From the NCBI GenBank assembly GCA_016710325.1, contig JADJXK010000002.1, forward strand, positions 4,774,001 to 4,838,000: a stretch of DNA of 64,000 nucleotides. Reading direction: 5' to 3'. The position numbers and the translations under genes are program-made. Under the pieces are notes generated by a model that saw only the letters and a list, made by a program, of their open reading frames with translations, was not told the DNA's origin and did no database searches. Below, piece by piece: positions 25,245 through 33,276 of this stretch (positions are counted from its first letter, which is position 1; each line of letters opens with the position of its first letter). Origin of the DNA: Candidatus Leptofilum proximum. Its GTDB lineage: Bacteria; Chloroflexota; Anaerolineae; Promineifilales; Promineifilaceae.

Positions 25245-25320
25245 AATGGGACACAGATGAACACTGATTAACACAGATAAAAATCAGTGAAAATCTGTGT
25301 TAATCAGTGTCCAATTTTTA
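25245..25320. repeat. Dispersed intergenic repeat with inverted halves
   Basis: GGACACAGATGAACACTGAT continues as TAACACAGATAAAAATCAG and is followed by the inverted half AAAATCTGTGTTAATCAGTG, then TCC. It is a long imperfect hairpin between the amylosucrase and fructokinase genes; a related but weaker copy lies at 13080-13150. Confidence 0.65.
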
Positions 25321-25326
25321 TGGTGC

Positions 25327-27264
25327 TTACTGCAGCCAGACGGCCTGGTACGGTTCCAGGGTGAGGTCCTGCCACATGTCGATGGGCTGTTCGGTGAGCC
25401 GGTTGATGAGCAGGCCAGTGAAGCCCAGCTCACGCAGCCGGTCACGGCTGACGATTTGCGGTGCTTCGGTGACGTTGGCCAGGATGAGCAGCCGCCCGCG
25501 CGGATTGTCGCGCAGCAGGCCAAAGACGTGGTCGTTGTGGGTCCAGGTGGGGTAAACGGCCGTTTCCGCATGAAGCACCTTGGTCCGTTTCCGGGCCGCG
25601 ATTAGTTGACATAAAGCTGAAAAAATGCGCCCTGTGATCGTTTGCGGATCATGCCGCTCGGCCGCTTTCGCCCAATCCATAAATGGCCGGTGAATCCAAC
25701 GGCTGTCGTTGGCCAGGTCCGGGTTTTCCAGGTAGCTGTAGTCGTTGAGCAGGCCAATTTCATCGCCCATGTAGATGAGCGGGATACCGCCGTAGGCGAA
25801 GATGAGGTTGTGCAGCAGCAGGATGCGGCGGATGGCCAGTTCCACTTCGGACCAGTTGGTGTTGGATACGGCCGTTTCCAACCCCGCCAATGAGGCCAAT
25901 GAACCGTTCACCCGCCGGTCATTAGTGCGCGGGTTATATTGGAAGGTCGTGCCTGCGGCAAAGGTACCGGGGAAGCGCCCGGTGTAAAAATCGCTGAGGA
26001 AGGTGCGATGGGCAAAACCATCGAGCCCAACCTGCGCCGCGTCTTCCTCGGTGATGGCCCAGCCGATGTCGTCGTGGCAGCGCACGTAGGTGACCCAGCT
26101 CGTCCCCGACGGAATCAGCGGCATGTTTTGCAGCGCCTTGGTGGCCAGCACCGCCTTACGCTCCGCCAGGCAGCTCCACAAAACGACCATCAGCACGTTG
26201 TGGTACGCTAGGTGGCACTCCTTGTTGGCGGCCACGCCGCGCCCCAGGTAAGGGATGAGCTGCGGCGGCGAGACAATGGCCTCCGCCTTGAGCAGCAGGC
26301 CGGGCGCAGCCAACCGGCTGAGGGCACGGAAGGCTTGCAGCAGCAGATGGGCTTCCGGCTGATTTTCACAGTCGGTGCCCATGCGCTTCCACATGAAGGC
26401 GACGGCATCCAGGCGCAAAATCTCCACCCCCTGGTTGGCCAGGTAGAGCATGATTCCCAGCATTTCGGTGAAAACGGCCGGATTCTGGTAGTTCAAATCC
26501 CACTGGTACTCGTTAAAGGTGGTCCAGACCCATTTGTCAAAATCGTCGTAGTAGGTGAAGCTGCCGGACTTAAAGTCGGGGAAGATTTCGCGTAGGGTGC
26601 GTTCGTAGGCGCCGGGCAGGGTGCGGTCGGGGAACATGAGGTAGTAGTTTTGGTAGGTGGGGTCCCCGGCGCGTGCCTTTTTGGCCCAGTCGTGCTCTTT
26701 GGCGGTGTGGTTGCACACCAGGTCGATGCACAGGCTGATGTTGTTGTGGCGCAGCTGGGCGGCCAGATTGGCCAGGTCTATCATGCTGCCCAGCCGGGAA
26801 TCGACCTCCCGGTAATCCATCACGGCGTAGCCGCCGTCGTTGGCGCCGGGGCGGGGCTGGAGCAGGGGCATGAGGTGCAGGTAGGTGACGCCGAGTTCGT
26901 TAAGGTAGTCGATCTTGCTGGCCACGCCGTTGAGGTCCCCGGCAAAGCGGTCGGTGTAGGCCACATAGCCGAGCATGTGTGATTTTTGGTACCAATCGGG
27001 CTGGAGCAGGCGCTTTTCGTCGAGCAGGTGCAGATCGTTGGGGCGTTGGGCATAGGCGACGCCGACGTGGGTGATGGTATCGGCCAGCCACTGCTCAAAA
27101 TTGTCCAGGTGGCCGTAGAGGTGGTGTAACGGCCGTATCAAATCATCCCAATACACTGCCAACCGCTGAAAAAACTGGTTTTGCCGGTATTTGTACAGCC
27201 TGGCAAAGGTGGGGTCTTGGGTGACCTGCTCTTTGATTTGGTTTTGAATGGAAGTCGCGATCAT
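25327..27264 (-). CDS. Amylosucrase
   Basis: A 645-residue GH13 amylosucrase, which cleaves sucrose and uses the glucosyl unit to extend an alpha-1,4-glucan, releasing fructose. Diagnostic motifs: ILRLDAVAFMWKRMGTDCEN (nucleophile Asp in RLDAVAF), LLLKAEAIVSP (acid Glu), VRCHDDIGWAI (third Asp) and the N-terminal QRPNDLHLLDEKRL segment found in amylosucrases rather than in amylases. ATG 27264 is preferred; 16 extra codons are open upstream but derive from a low-complexity intergenic repeat. No signal peptide, so it is cytoplasmic. It sits between trehalose synthase and fructokinase genes in one orientation. Confidence 0.92.
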   Translation of the reverse strand: MIATSIQNQIKEQVTQDPTFARLYKYRQNQFFQRLAVYWDDLIRPLHHLYGHLDNFEQWLADTITHVGVAYAQRPNDLHLLDEKRLLQPDWYQKSHMLGYVAYTDRFAGDLNGVASKIDYLNELGVTYLHLMPLLQPRPGANDGGYAVMDYREVDSRLGSMIDLANLAAQLRHNNISLCIDLVCNHTAKEHDWAKKARAGDPTYQNYYLMFPDRTLPGAYERTLREIFPDFKSGSFTYYDDFDKWVWTTFNEYQWDLNYQNPAVFTEMLGIMLYLANQGVEILRLDAVAFMWKRMGTDCENQPEAHLLLQAFRALSRLAAPGLLLKAEAIVSPPQLIPYLGRGVAANKECHLAYHNVLMVVLWSCLAERKAVLATKALQNMPLIPSGTSWVTYVRCHDDIGWAITEEDAAQVGLDGFAHRTFLSDFYTGRFPGTFAAGTTFQYNPRTNDRRVNGSLASLAGLETAVSNTNWSEVELAIRRILLLHNLIFAYGGIPLIYMGDEIGLLNDYSYLENPDLANDSRWIHRPFMDWAKAAERHDPQTITGRIFSALCQLIAARKRTKVLHAETAVYPTWTHNDHVFGLLRDNPRGRLLILANVTEAPQIVSRDRLRELGFTGLLINRLTEQPIDMWQDLTLEPYQAVWLQ

Positions 27265-27274
27265 ATATGAGAAC

Positions 27275-27341
27275 TGTAATTGGGTAATTGAGTAATTTAG
27301 TAATTGAAGCAAAATTACCCAATTACCTAATTACTCAATTA
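27275..27341. repeat. TAATTGGG-type low-complexity inverted repeat
   Basis: TAATTGGGTAATTGAGTAAT on the left is mirrored by ATTACCCAATTACCTAATTA on the right, about 30 bases later. It fills the gap between treS and amylosucrase and resembles a dispersed intergenic element. Confidence 0.6.
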
Positions 27342-27346
27342 CATTT

Positions 27347-28960
27347 TCAGACAAGCCAATGGGCGGCAAACGGCCGTAATTCCACCACCTGCCCCTCTGA
27401 GGACAATTGATACTTGAATGCTGGATTTGCGGCAAGTAAGTCGGTGAATGTTTCGGGTAAGCTGAGCTGGGCGGTTTGTGGCTGGTCGCTCAGGTTGAAG
27501 AGGCAGAGGACGGTTTGGCTGGCAGTGGTGCGGGTGTAGGCGAGAACCGAACTGTTCCCCGTCCCCACAAACTCAAACTCGCCATCGCCAAATGCAGGCA
27601 CGCCTTGCCGGGTTTTCAGCAAAAAGCGCATCAGGTTCAAGTAAGAAGCCGGGTCCTTTTCCTGAGCCGCTACGTTGCGTTGCCGATAACCAAACAGCTC
27701 ATCGTCGATAACAGGCAGGTACGTTTTTTCTGCTTCTGAAAAGCCTGCGTGGCGCTCCGCGTTCCACTGCATCGGCGTGCGGCAGCCGTGCCGGTCCGGC
27801 AGCCAGATGTTGTCGCCCATGCCAATCTCATCGCCATAATACACAATGGGCGTGCCGGGCAGCGACAAAAAGAGGGCGTGCAACAGGGACCATTTGGCTT
27901 TGTTGTCGTCCAGCAGGGGGGCCAGCCGCCGCCGGATGCCCAGATTGAGCTTCATACGCGGGTCTGGTGCGTATTTGTCCCACATCCATTGGCGCACTTC
28001 TGGCGTTACCATTTCCAGCGTCAGCTCGTCGTGGTTGCGCAAAAAGGTCATCCACTGCGCATTTTTGGGGATGTCCGGCGTGCGCGCCCAGATTTCCTCG
28101 ATGGGCGTTTTGTCGCCTGCCTTCACGGATTGGTACAGCCGGGGCATGATGGGGAAGTGAAAACAAACCTGGAACTCGGGATTTTCTTCCGTGCCAAAGT
28201 AGGGCAGCAAATCTTCCGGCCACTGGTTGGCCTCAGCGATGAGCACGCGGCCAGGATATTCGGTATCGACCATGCGGCGCATTTTTTGCAGGAAGGCGTG
28301 CGTTTCGGGCAGGTTTTCGCAGTTGGTGCCTTCGCGCTCGTACAGGTAGGGGATGGCATCGACGCGGAAGCCGTCCAGCCCCATATCCAGCCAGTGGCGG
28401 ATGACGTTGAACATTTCTTCGTGCACCTGGGGATTGTCGTAGTTCAGGTCGGGCTGGCTGCTGTAGAAGCGGTGCCAGAAATACTGCCCGGCGACCTCGT
28501 CGTAGGTCCAGTTGGAGTCTTCGGTGTCCAGGAAGATGATGCGGGCGTCGCTGTATTCGGTGCCGGTATCGCTCCAGACGTAGTAGTCGCGGTACGGTGA
28601 GTTTTTGTCTTGCCGGGCGGCCTGGAACCAGGAGTGCTGGTCGGAGGTGTGGTTGGTGACGAGGTCGGTGACAACTTTGAGGCCGCGTTCGTGGGCGGCG
28701 TCTAAGAATGCTTTGAAGTCGTCCAGGGTGCCGTAGTCGGGATGCACCTGGTAGTAGTCGGCGATGTCGTAGCCGTCGTCTTTGAGCGGCGAGGCGTAGT
28801 GGGGCATGATCCAGATGCAGTCTACGCCGAGCGACTGGATGTGGTCGAGGTGCTGGATGGCGCCGCGAAAGTCGCCGTTGCCATCACCGGTGCTGTCCTG
28901 GTAGGCGCGGATGTTGAGTTCGTAGAAGACGGCCGTTTTATACCAGTGAGGCTCGTTCAT
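27347..28960 (-). CDS. treS: Trehalose synthase (maltose glucosylmutase)
   Basis: A 537-residue GH13 enzyme interconverting maltose and trehalose (EC 5.4.99.16). The signature DAIPYLYEREGTNCENLPET is characteristic of TreS, with catalytic Asp in GFRVDAIPYL, Glu in VLIAEANQWPEDL and Asp in FLRNHDELTLEMV. The opening WYKTAVFYELNIRAYQDSTG is also typical. The maltokinase-like C-terminal domain found fused in some TreS proteins is absent. ATG 28960 has the right spacing (nine bases) from AAGGAA; a GTG three codons upstream abuts that box. It is separated by 18 bases from the alpha-glucosidase gene upstream, so co-transcription is likely. Confidence 0.93.
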   Translation of the reverse strand: MNEPHWYKTAVFYELNIRAYQDSTGDGNGDFRGAIQHLDHIQSLGVDCIWIMPHYASPLKDDGYDIADYYQVHPDYGTLDDFKAFLDAAHERGLKVVTDLVTNHTSDQHSWFQAARQDKNSPYRDYYVWSDTGTEYSDARIIFLDTEDSNWTYDEVAGQYFWHRFYSSQPDLNYDNPQVHEEMFNVIRHWLDMGLDGFRVDAIPYLYEREGTNCENLPETHAFLQKMRRMVDTEYPGRVLIAEANQWPEDLLPYFGTEENPEFQVCFHFPIMPRLYQSVKAGDKTPIEEIWARTPDIPKNAQWMTFLRNHDELTLEMVTPEVRQWMWDKYAPDPRMKLNLGIRRRLAPLLDDNKAKWSLLHALFLSLPGTPIVYYGDEIGMGDNIWLPDRHGCRTPMQWNAERHAGFSEAEKTYLPVIDDELFGYRQRNVAAQEKDPASYLNLMRFLLKTRQGVPAFGDGEFEFVGTGNSSVLAYTRTTASQTVLCLFNLSDQPQTAQLSLPETFTDLLAANPAFKYQLSSEGQVVELRPFAAHWLV

Positions 28961-28978
28961 AGGGGTCACTTCCTTTTG

Positions 28979-30592
28979 TTAGTTGAGCTGGAGCAAAATG
29001 CTCTCGTGCGGCCGTAGGGTGAACGTTGTACCGCTGTGGTTTGTGAAATGGGTGGAAAGCAGCGTTTCGGCCCTGTTGGTCAAATGGCTCAGGTCGATGG
29101 TGCGTTCTGCCGCGCCAAAGTTGAGGCAAACCAGCAGGCGTTGGCCGTTGGCTTCGCGCTGATACGCCAGCAGGTCATCGCCCTGGCCATCAACAAAGGT
29201 AAAAGAGCCGTTGTGCAGGGCGGGCAGGCTGCGGCGCAGGCGGAGCAACTTTTTGTAGAAGTTGAGGGTGGAGCCCTCATCAGCCAGCTGCGCGGCCACG
29301 TTCACTTGCGTGTAATTATCGGCTAAGGGCAGCCACGGTTTGCCGGTTGTGAACCCGGCGTTGGGCGAACTGTTCCACTGCATGGGCGTGCGTTCCGGGT
29401 CGCGCCCCAGATCGGTTTCTGGTTTGTTGATGCCCCAGGGATCAATGCGCTGCTCCAGGGGAATAAAAACATCTTCCATGCCAATTTCATCCCCGTAATA
29501 CATGGTGGGGATGCCCCACAGGGTGAGCAGCAGCATACCGACGGAGCGATGATTTTCATGACCGTATCGCGTGGCCAGGCGGTGCACGTCGTGGTTGCCA
29601 AAGACAAAGTTGGGCCAGCCGCCCGGCGGCAAAACGGCGTAATAATCTTCAATGAGCGCGCGCATCCCGGCCGCATACCAGGGTGCATTAAGCGTGTTGA
29701 AGTTAAACGGAATGTCATAGCCATCGAGCGGGTCGCCATAATAAGGCATCAGGTCAATGTATTCCGGGGCGCTGGTTTCGCCAATGTGCACGCGGTCTTC
29801 ATATTCATCTAAAACCTGGCGCATCTGGCGAATTTGCTGGCGGGTTTCCGGCAGGTGCATGGTGTAGCGCGGCTCTAGTTGATTCCCCCAGCGTGCCCAG
29901 AAACTTCCGGGCTGCACGGCCGGATTGTCTCGAAACTGCTCATCTTTCATAAGGCAAATGATGGCATCAACCCGAAAACCATCGACGCCCCGATCCAGCC
30001 AGAAGCGGAGGACGTTGTACATTGCTTCCACCACTTCTGGATTACGCCAGTTGAGGTCGGGTTGTTCGGGGAGAAAGGTGTGCAGGTAATATTGCTGGGT
30101 TAGCTCATCCCATTCCCAGGCAGAGCCGCCAAAGAAGGCTTCCCAGTTGTTGGGCGGCGAACCGTCTGCTTTGGCATCCTGCCAGATGTACCAATCGCGC
30201 CTGGGGTTCTGACGCGAACTGCGGGATTCCAGGAACCAGGGATGCTGGTGGGAGGAGTGGTTGGGAACGTAATCCAGGATGATTTTGAGATTACGGCCGT
30301 GTGCCTCCGCCAGCAGCCGGTCAAACGTGTCTAGATCGCCAAACATGGGGTGAATGTCGCAGTAGTCGGCGACATCGTAGCCAAAATCGGCCATCGGGCT
30401 GGGGAAGATGGGCGAAATCCAGATGGCATCGATGCCCAGGTCTACCAGGTAGTCGAGCCGGTTGATGATGCCTTGCAGGTCGCCGATGCCGTCGCCGTTG
30501 GTGTCCTGGAAGCTGCGCGGATAAATTTGGTAGAAGGTGGCTTTTTGCCACCATTTTAGATTGTTTGTGCCATTCGGGTGATAGGTTTTCAT
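28979..30592 (-). CDS. GH13 alpha-glucosidase
   Basis: A 537-residue cytoplasmic GH13 alpha-glucosidase or oligo-1,6-glucosidase-like enzyme. Motifs: KATFYQIYPRSFQDTNGDGI, the calcium/substrate region DYVPNHSSHQHPWF, nucleophile Asp in GFRVDAIICLMKDE, acid Glu in VHIGETSAPEY and the third Asp in VFGNHDVHRLATRYG. The final beta-sandwich domain ends RPHESILLQLN. It would release glucose from short maltose- or sucrose-like sugars; exact linkage preference cannot be read from the sequence. It is followed by treS and lies downstream of the ABC importer, fitting use of imported maltosides or trehalose. Confidence 0.88.
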   Translation of the reverse strand: MKTYHPNGTNNLKWWQKATFYQIYPRSFQDTNGDGIGDLQGIINRLDYLVDLGIDAIWISPIFPSPMADFGYDVADYCDIHPMFGDLDTFDRLLAEAHGRNLKIILDYVPNHSSHQHPWFLESRSSRQNPRRDWYIWQDAKADGSPPNNWEAFFGGSAWEWDELTQQYYLHTFLPEQPDLNWRNPEVVEAMYNVLRFWLDRGVDGFRVDAIICLMKDEQFRDNPAVQPGSFWARWGNQLEPRYTMHLPETRQQIRQMRQVLDEYEDRVHIGETSAPEYIDLMPYYGDPLDGYDIPFNFNTLNAPWYAAGMRALIEDYYAVLPPGGWPNFVFGNHDVHRLATRYGHENHRSVGMLLLTLWGIPTMYYGDEIGMEDVFIPLEQRIDPWGINKPETDLGRDPERTPMQWNSSPNAGFTTGKPWLPLADNYTQVNVAAQLADEGSTLNFYKKLLRLRRSLPALHNGSFTFVDGQGDDLLAYQREANGQRLLVCLNFGAAERTIDLSHLTNRAETLLSTHFTNHSGTTFTLRPHESILLQLN

Positions 30593-30683
30593 TTCTTTAA
30601 AAAATGTAGTATGGTTTTAATGTGTTTACGGCCGAATTCAGCCAAAACAGTTGATCATATCAGTTAGTGTCTGGCAGGGCGAT

Positions 30684-31184
30684 ATGCTTAAAGCAAAACG
30701 AATCCTGATGTTGCTTGCTTGTTTTGGGCTGCAGGCCTGCGCGGCGGCGGGGGTTGAGGAGGTGGATACGGCCGTATCCACCACTGCCCAACCACCAGCC
30801 CACGAAACGGCCGCTGCCTGGCTGGCGGCTAATCGCGACCCAGACGTGCCATCGCTGCCCTTCCCCGACAACCCCGATCCGGACCAGTGCGGCATTCCCA
30901 CGGCCTGGGGAGACGAAGGGGCTGCCTGGCTCAACGGCGTGTACGAGGGTGAACTGGTGCAGCCCACGGTGCTGCTCTACGACAGCCATTCGCGCCTGAG
31001 CATCATCGCCAAAGGGTCACACGGTGCTCAGGTTCAAGTCATTCTCTACCAGCAAAACCCCGTGCTCGACTACTACCTGGTAAAAATTGAAGGGGCACCA
31101 AAACCCAATGAAGGCTGGGTTCCAGGCCCCTTTCTCTCGTTTAATCCCGTTACAGAGTTGGAAGATTTGCCAAACAACGAATGA
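30684..31184 (+). CDS. Lipoprotein, unknown function
   Basis: A 166-residue predicted lipoprotein started at ATG 30684, which places a standard signal peptide (MLKAKRILMLLACFGLQAC) and lipobox LQAC at the N-terminus; an upstream in-frame start would add 11 residues before it. The mature protein has an Ala/Thr-rich linker, then a domain resembling a bacterial SH3-like fold (GAAWLNGVYEGELVQPTVLL, HSRLSIIAKGSHGAQVQV, NEGWVPGPFLSF). It is the only plus-strand gene in the sugar cluster, between the alpha-glucosidase and permease genes, and may be unrelated to sugar use. Confidence 0.7.
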   Translation: MLKAKRILMLLACFGLQACAAAGVEEVDTAVSTTAQPPAHETAAAWLAANRDPDVPSLPFPDNPDPDQCGIPTAWGDEGAAWLNGVYEGELVQPTVLLYDSHSRLSIIAKGSHGAQVQVILYQQNPVLDYYLVKIEGAPKPNEGWVPGPFLSFNPVTELEDLPNNE

Positions 31185-31214
31185 CCCTAAAGCCAGGCAA
31201 ACCGGTCCGTTTGG

Positions 31215-32081
31215 TTAGCCTTTCACCGCGCCAGCCGTTAACCCTTCCACAATCTTTTGCTGGAAAATCAACACCAAAATCAGCAGCGGAATGGTAATGA
31301 GGATGGCTGCGGCCATAATCTCGCCAAATGGTTCCTGGCGAGAAATCTGGCCGGTAAACAGGGCCATCACCACCGGCACTGTACGGGCGCTGGACTCGAT
31401 GGTGGTAAAGGTGAGGGCAAACAGGTACTCATTCCAGGCATTGATGAAAGCCAACAGACCCGTCGTTACCAGTGCAGGCAGCGTTAGCGGCAGCAAAATC
31501 TTATAGAAGGTTTGGAAGGGTGTAGCCCCATCCACTTGTGCCGACTGCATAAGCTCTGTGGGTAGACCCTGGAAAAAGGAGGTCATTACCCAGGTGGTAA
31601 ATGGCAGCGTAAAGAGCATGTATGAAAGAATCATACTGGGTATAGCCGGAATTTGCAGCTCGCGAATCACGGCATACAGTCCGGTCAGCACCGCCACTTG
31701 CGGGAACATCGTCATGGACAAGATCAGGTACAGCGACGGCGTTTTGCCTCGAAAGCGGAGTTTACCCAAAGCAAACGCGGCAAATGATCCAACGACCAGA
31801 GACAGGACCGTTGTAGAAAGCGCCACAATCGTGCTGTTAATTAAACCGCGACCAAAATCCCTGTTTTGAAATACCCCCTCGTAATTTCTCAGGCTGAAAG
31901 AGACGTCATCGGATGCTGGATCACGCGGTACGAAGGTTGCCGGTGTCATTTGCAGCTGATTTTCCGTTTTGAACGAGGAGTTGATGGCCCAATAAAATGG
32001 GAACAGCAGGTAAATGGCTACAATGACCAAAACGGCATAGAACAAGATGCGGTTGATGATGTGTCTGGTTTCCTTAGTCAT
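31215..32081 (-). CDS. Sugar ABC transporter permease, MalG type
   Basis: A 288-residue inner-membrane permease of the carbohydrate uptake class 1 family. It has six membrane segments and the cytoplasmic coupling motif near EYLFALTFTT preceded by a long helix (TGLLAFINAWNEYLFAL), with the typical N-terminus HIINRILFYAVLVIVAIYLLFPFYWAINSS interrupted only by short loops. Its ATG overlaps the stop of the MalF-type gene by eight bases, so the two permeases are translationally coupled. The ATPase component is not encoded here and is probably a shared MsmX/MalK-like protein encoded elsewhere. Confidence 0.9.
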   Translation of the reverse strand: MTKETRHIINRILFYAVLVIVAIYLLFPFYWAINSSFKTENQLQMTPATFVPRDPASDDVSFSLRNYEGVFQNRDFGRGLINSTIVALSTTVLSLVVGSFAAFALGKLRFRGKTPSLYLILSMTMFPQVAVLTGLYAVIRELQIPAIPSMILSYMLFTLPFTTWVMTSFFQGLPTELMQSAQVDGATPFQTFYKILLPLTLPALVTTGLLAFINAWNEYLFALTFTTIESSARTVPVVMALFTGQISRQEPFGEIMAAAILITIPLLILVLIFQQKIVEGLTAGAVKG

Positions 32082-33162
32082 TGTCTACTCCTAAAAGTCT
32101 GATGTAGCCGATGGCGAAGACGGTGATAATCACAAAAATGATTACACTGGCGGCAGAGGAGTAACCCATGCGCTGGCCATTAATGAGTTCATAGTAAGCA
32201 TAGCTGGCCATGGAATACCGTTTTTGGGCCAACACAATCTGGAAGAGGTCAAAAACGCGGACCGCATCTAGCGTGCGGAAGACTAGAGCTACGGCGATGG
32301 TGGGGCGCAGCAGCGGCAGGGTAACGGACCAGAACTGGCGTAGTTTACCCGCGCCATCAACGTCGGCCGCTTCATACAAATCTTTGGGGATGAGCTGCAA
32401 ACCAGCCAGGAGCAGCAGCGCCATGAAGGGGGTAGTTTTCCAGACGTCAATCATGATCATGGCTGGTACCTGCCATGCTTCACTGGCCAGGAAGGGGATT
32501 TGCCCATTGCCTATGCCTAGGTATTGGAAGATAACGTTCATGAAGCCTACGCGGGTTGAGGCAAACATCCATTCCCAAATGCGGGAGGAAACGGCCGTAG
32601 GAATCACCCACGGTACCAGCATAAACACCCGCATCATGCCCCGCCCCTTGAAGTTCATGTTCACCACCAGGGCGATGGCCAATCCCAGCACCGTTTCAAT
32701 GGCAACCGATATAAACGTAAATCTTAATGAATCCCCGATCGACCGGATAAAATTAGCATCCGTAGCCCCAATAACATACTGCGTACCAAACAGGTTAAAC
32801 TGACTCAGTTCTCGATAGCGGCGTGGCTCACGCGGCAGCACGCTAACCGCCGACTGGTATTGAGTTTCACCTGTCTCCGGGTCGGTAACCACGTTGCCAG
32901 CATCGTCTACTTCCGGTGGTGCCTCGACGATGGTCATACTCAATAAATTGATGAAATTTTCGCCTCCAACAAATTCAACTTCTCGCCCACTGGCAAAAAC
33001 ACGATTGGTCAAGCTGTTGTAAAAAACCGTTCCCAGTGGATAAAAGGCGATCAGCACAAGGATGACAAAAGTTGGTATCATCAAGTAGTAGGCAAGGCGT
33101 GCCTCACGCTTTGCCAGATCGCTGCCTCCACTCCCCTTTTTCGGCACAGTTGCTGCGCTCAT
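32074..33162 (-). CDS. Sugar ABC transporter permease, MalF type
   Basis: A 362-residue permease with a short cytoplasmic start, an anchor (LAYYLMIPTFVILVLIAFYPLG), and a large extracytoplasmic insertion between the first and second membrane segments (residues about 55-135, acidic, with VVTDPETGETQYQS). The core is a standard six-helix MalF-like unit with the coupling segment DVDGAGKLRQFWSVTLPLLRP (EAA-type loop). GGGAGG lies eight bases before the ATG. It partners with the MalG-type permease and the binding protein gene upstream. Confidence 0.9.
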   Translation of the reverse strand: MSAATVPKKGSGGSDLAKREARLAYYLMIPTFVILVLIAFYPLGTVFYNSLTNRVFASGREVEFVGGENFINLLSMTIVEAPPEVDDAGNVVTDPETGETQYQSAVSVLPREPRRYRELSQFNLFGTQYVIGATDANFIRSIGDSLRFTFISVAIETVLGLAIALVVNMNFKGRGMMRVFMLVPWVIPTAVSSRIWEWMFASTRVGFMNVIFQYLGIGNGQIPFLASEAWQVPAMIMIDVWKTTPFMALLLLAGLQLIPKDLYEAADVDGAGKLRQFWSVTLPLLRPTIAVALVFRTLDAVRVFDLFQIVLAQKRYSMASYAYYELINGQRMGYSSAASVIIFVIITVFAIGYIRLLGVDND

Positions 33163-33201
33163 ACTTTTCCTCCCAACTCTTCAAGATAAAAAGTGAATAA
33201 T

Positions 33202-33234
33202 CAAGAGGCGAGAGAAAGTCTCTCTCGCCTCTTG
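33202..33234 (-). terminator. Intercistronic hairpin between binding protein and permease genes
   Basis: A perfect 14-bp stem (CAAGAGGCGAGAGA and its complement) with a five-base loop. No T run follows on the minus strand, so it probably lowers read-through or protects the upstream message, giving more binding protein than permease, as is common in such importers. Confidence 0.6.
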
Positions 33235-33240
33235 TTGCTC

Positions 33241-33260
33241 GTAATTGGCTAGCCAATTAC
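33241..33260. repeat. Perfect 20-bp palindrome
   Basis: GTAATTGGCTAGCCAATTAC reads the same on both strands. It lies between the binding protein stop and the intercistronic hairpin; it may be a protein-binding site or a second small hairpin. Confidence 0.6.
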
Positions 33261-33276
33261 AAGCCTAAGGAGTTTT

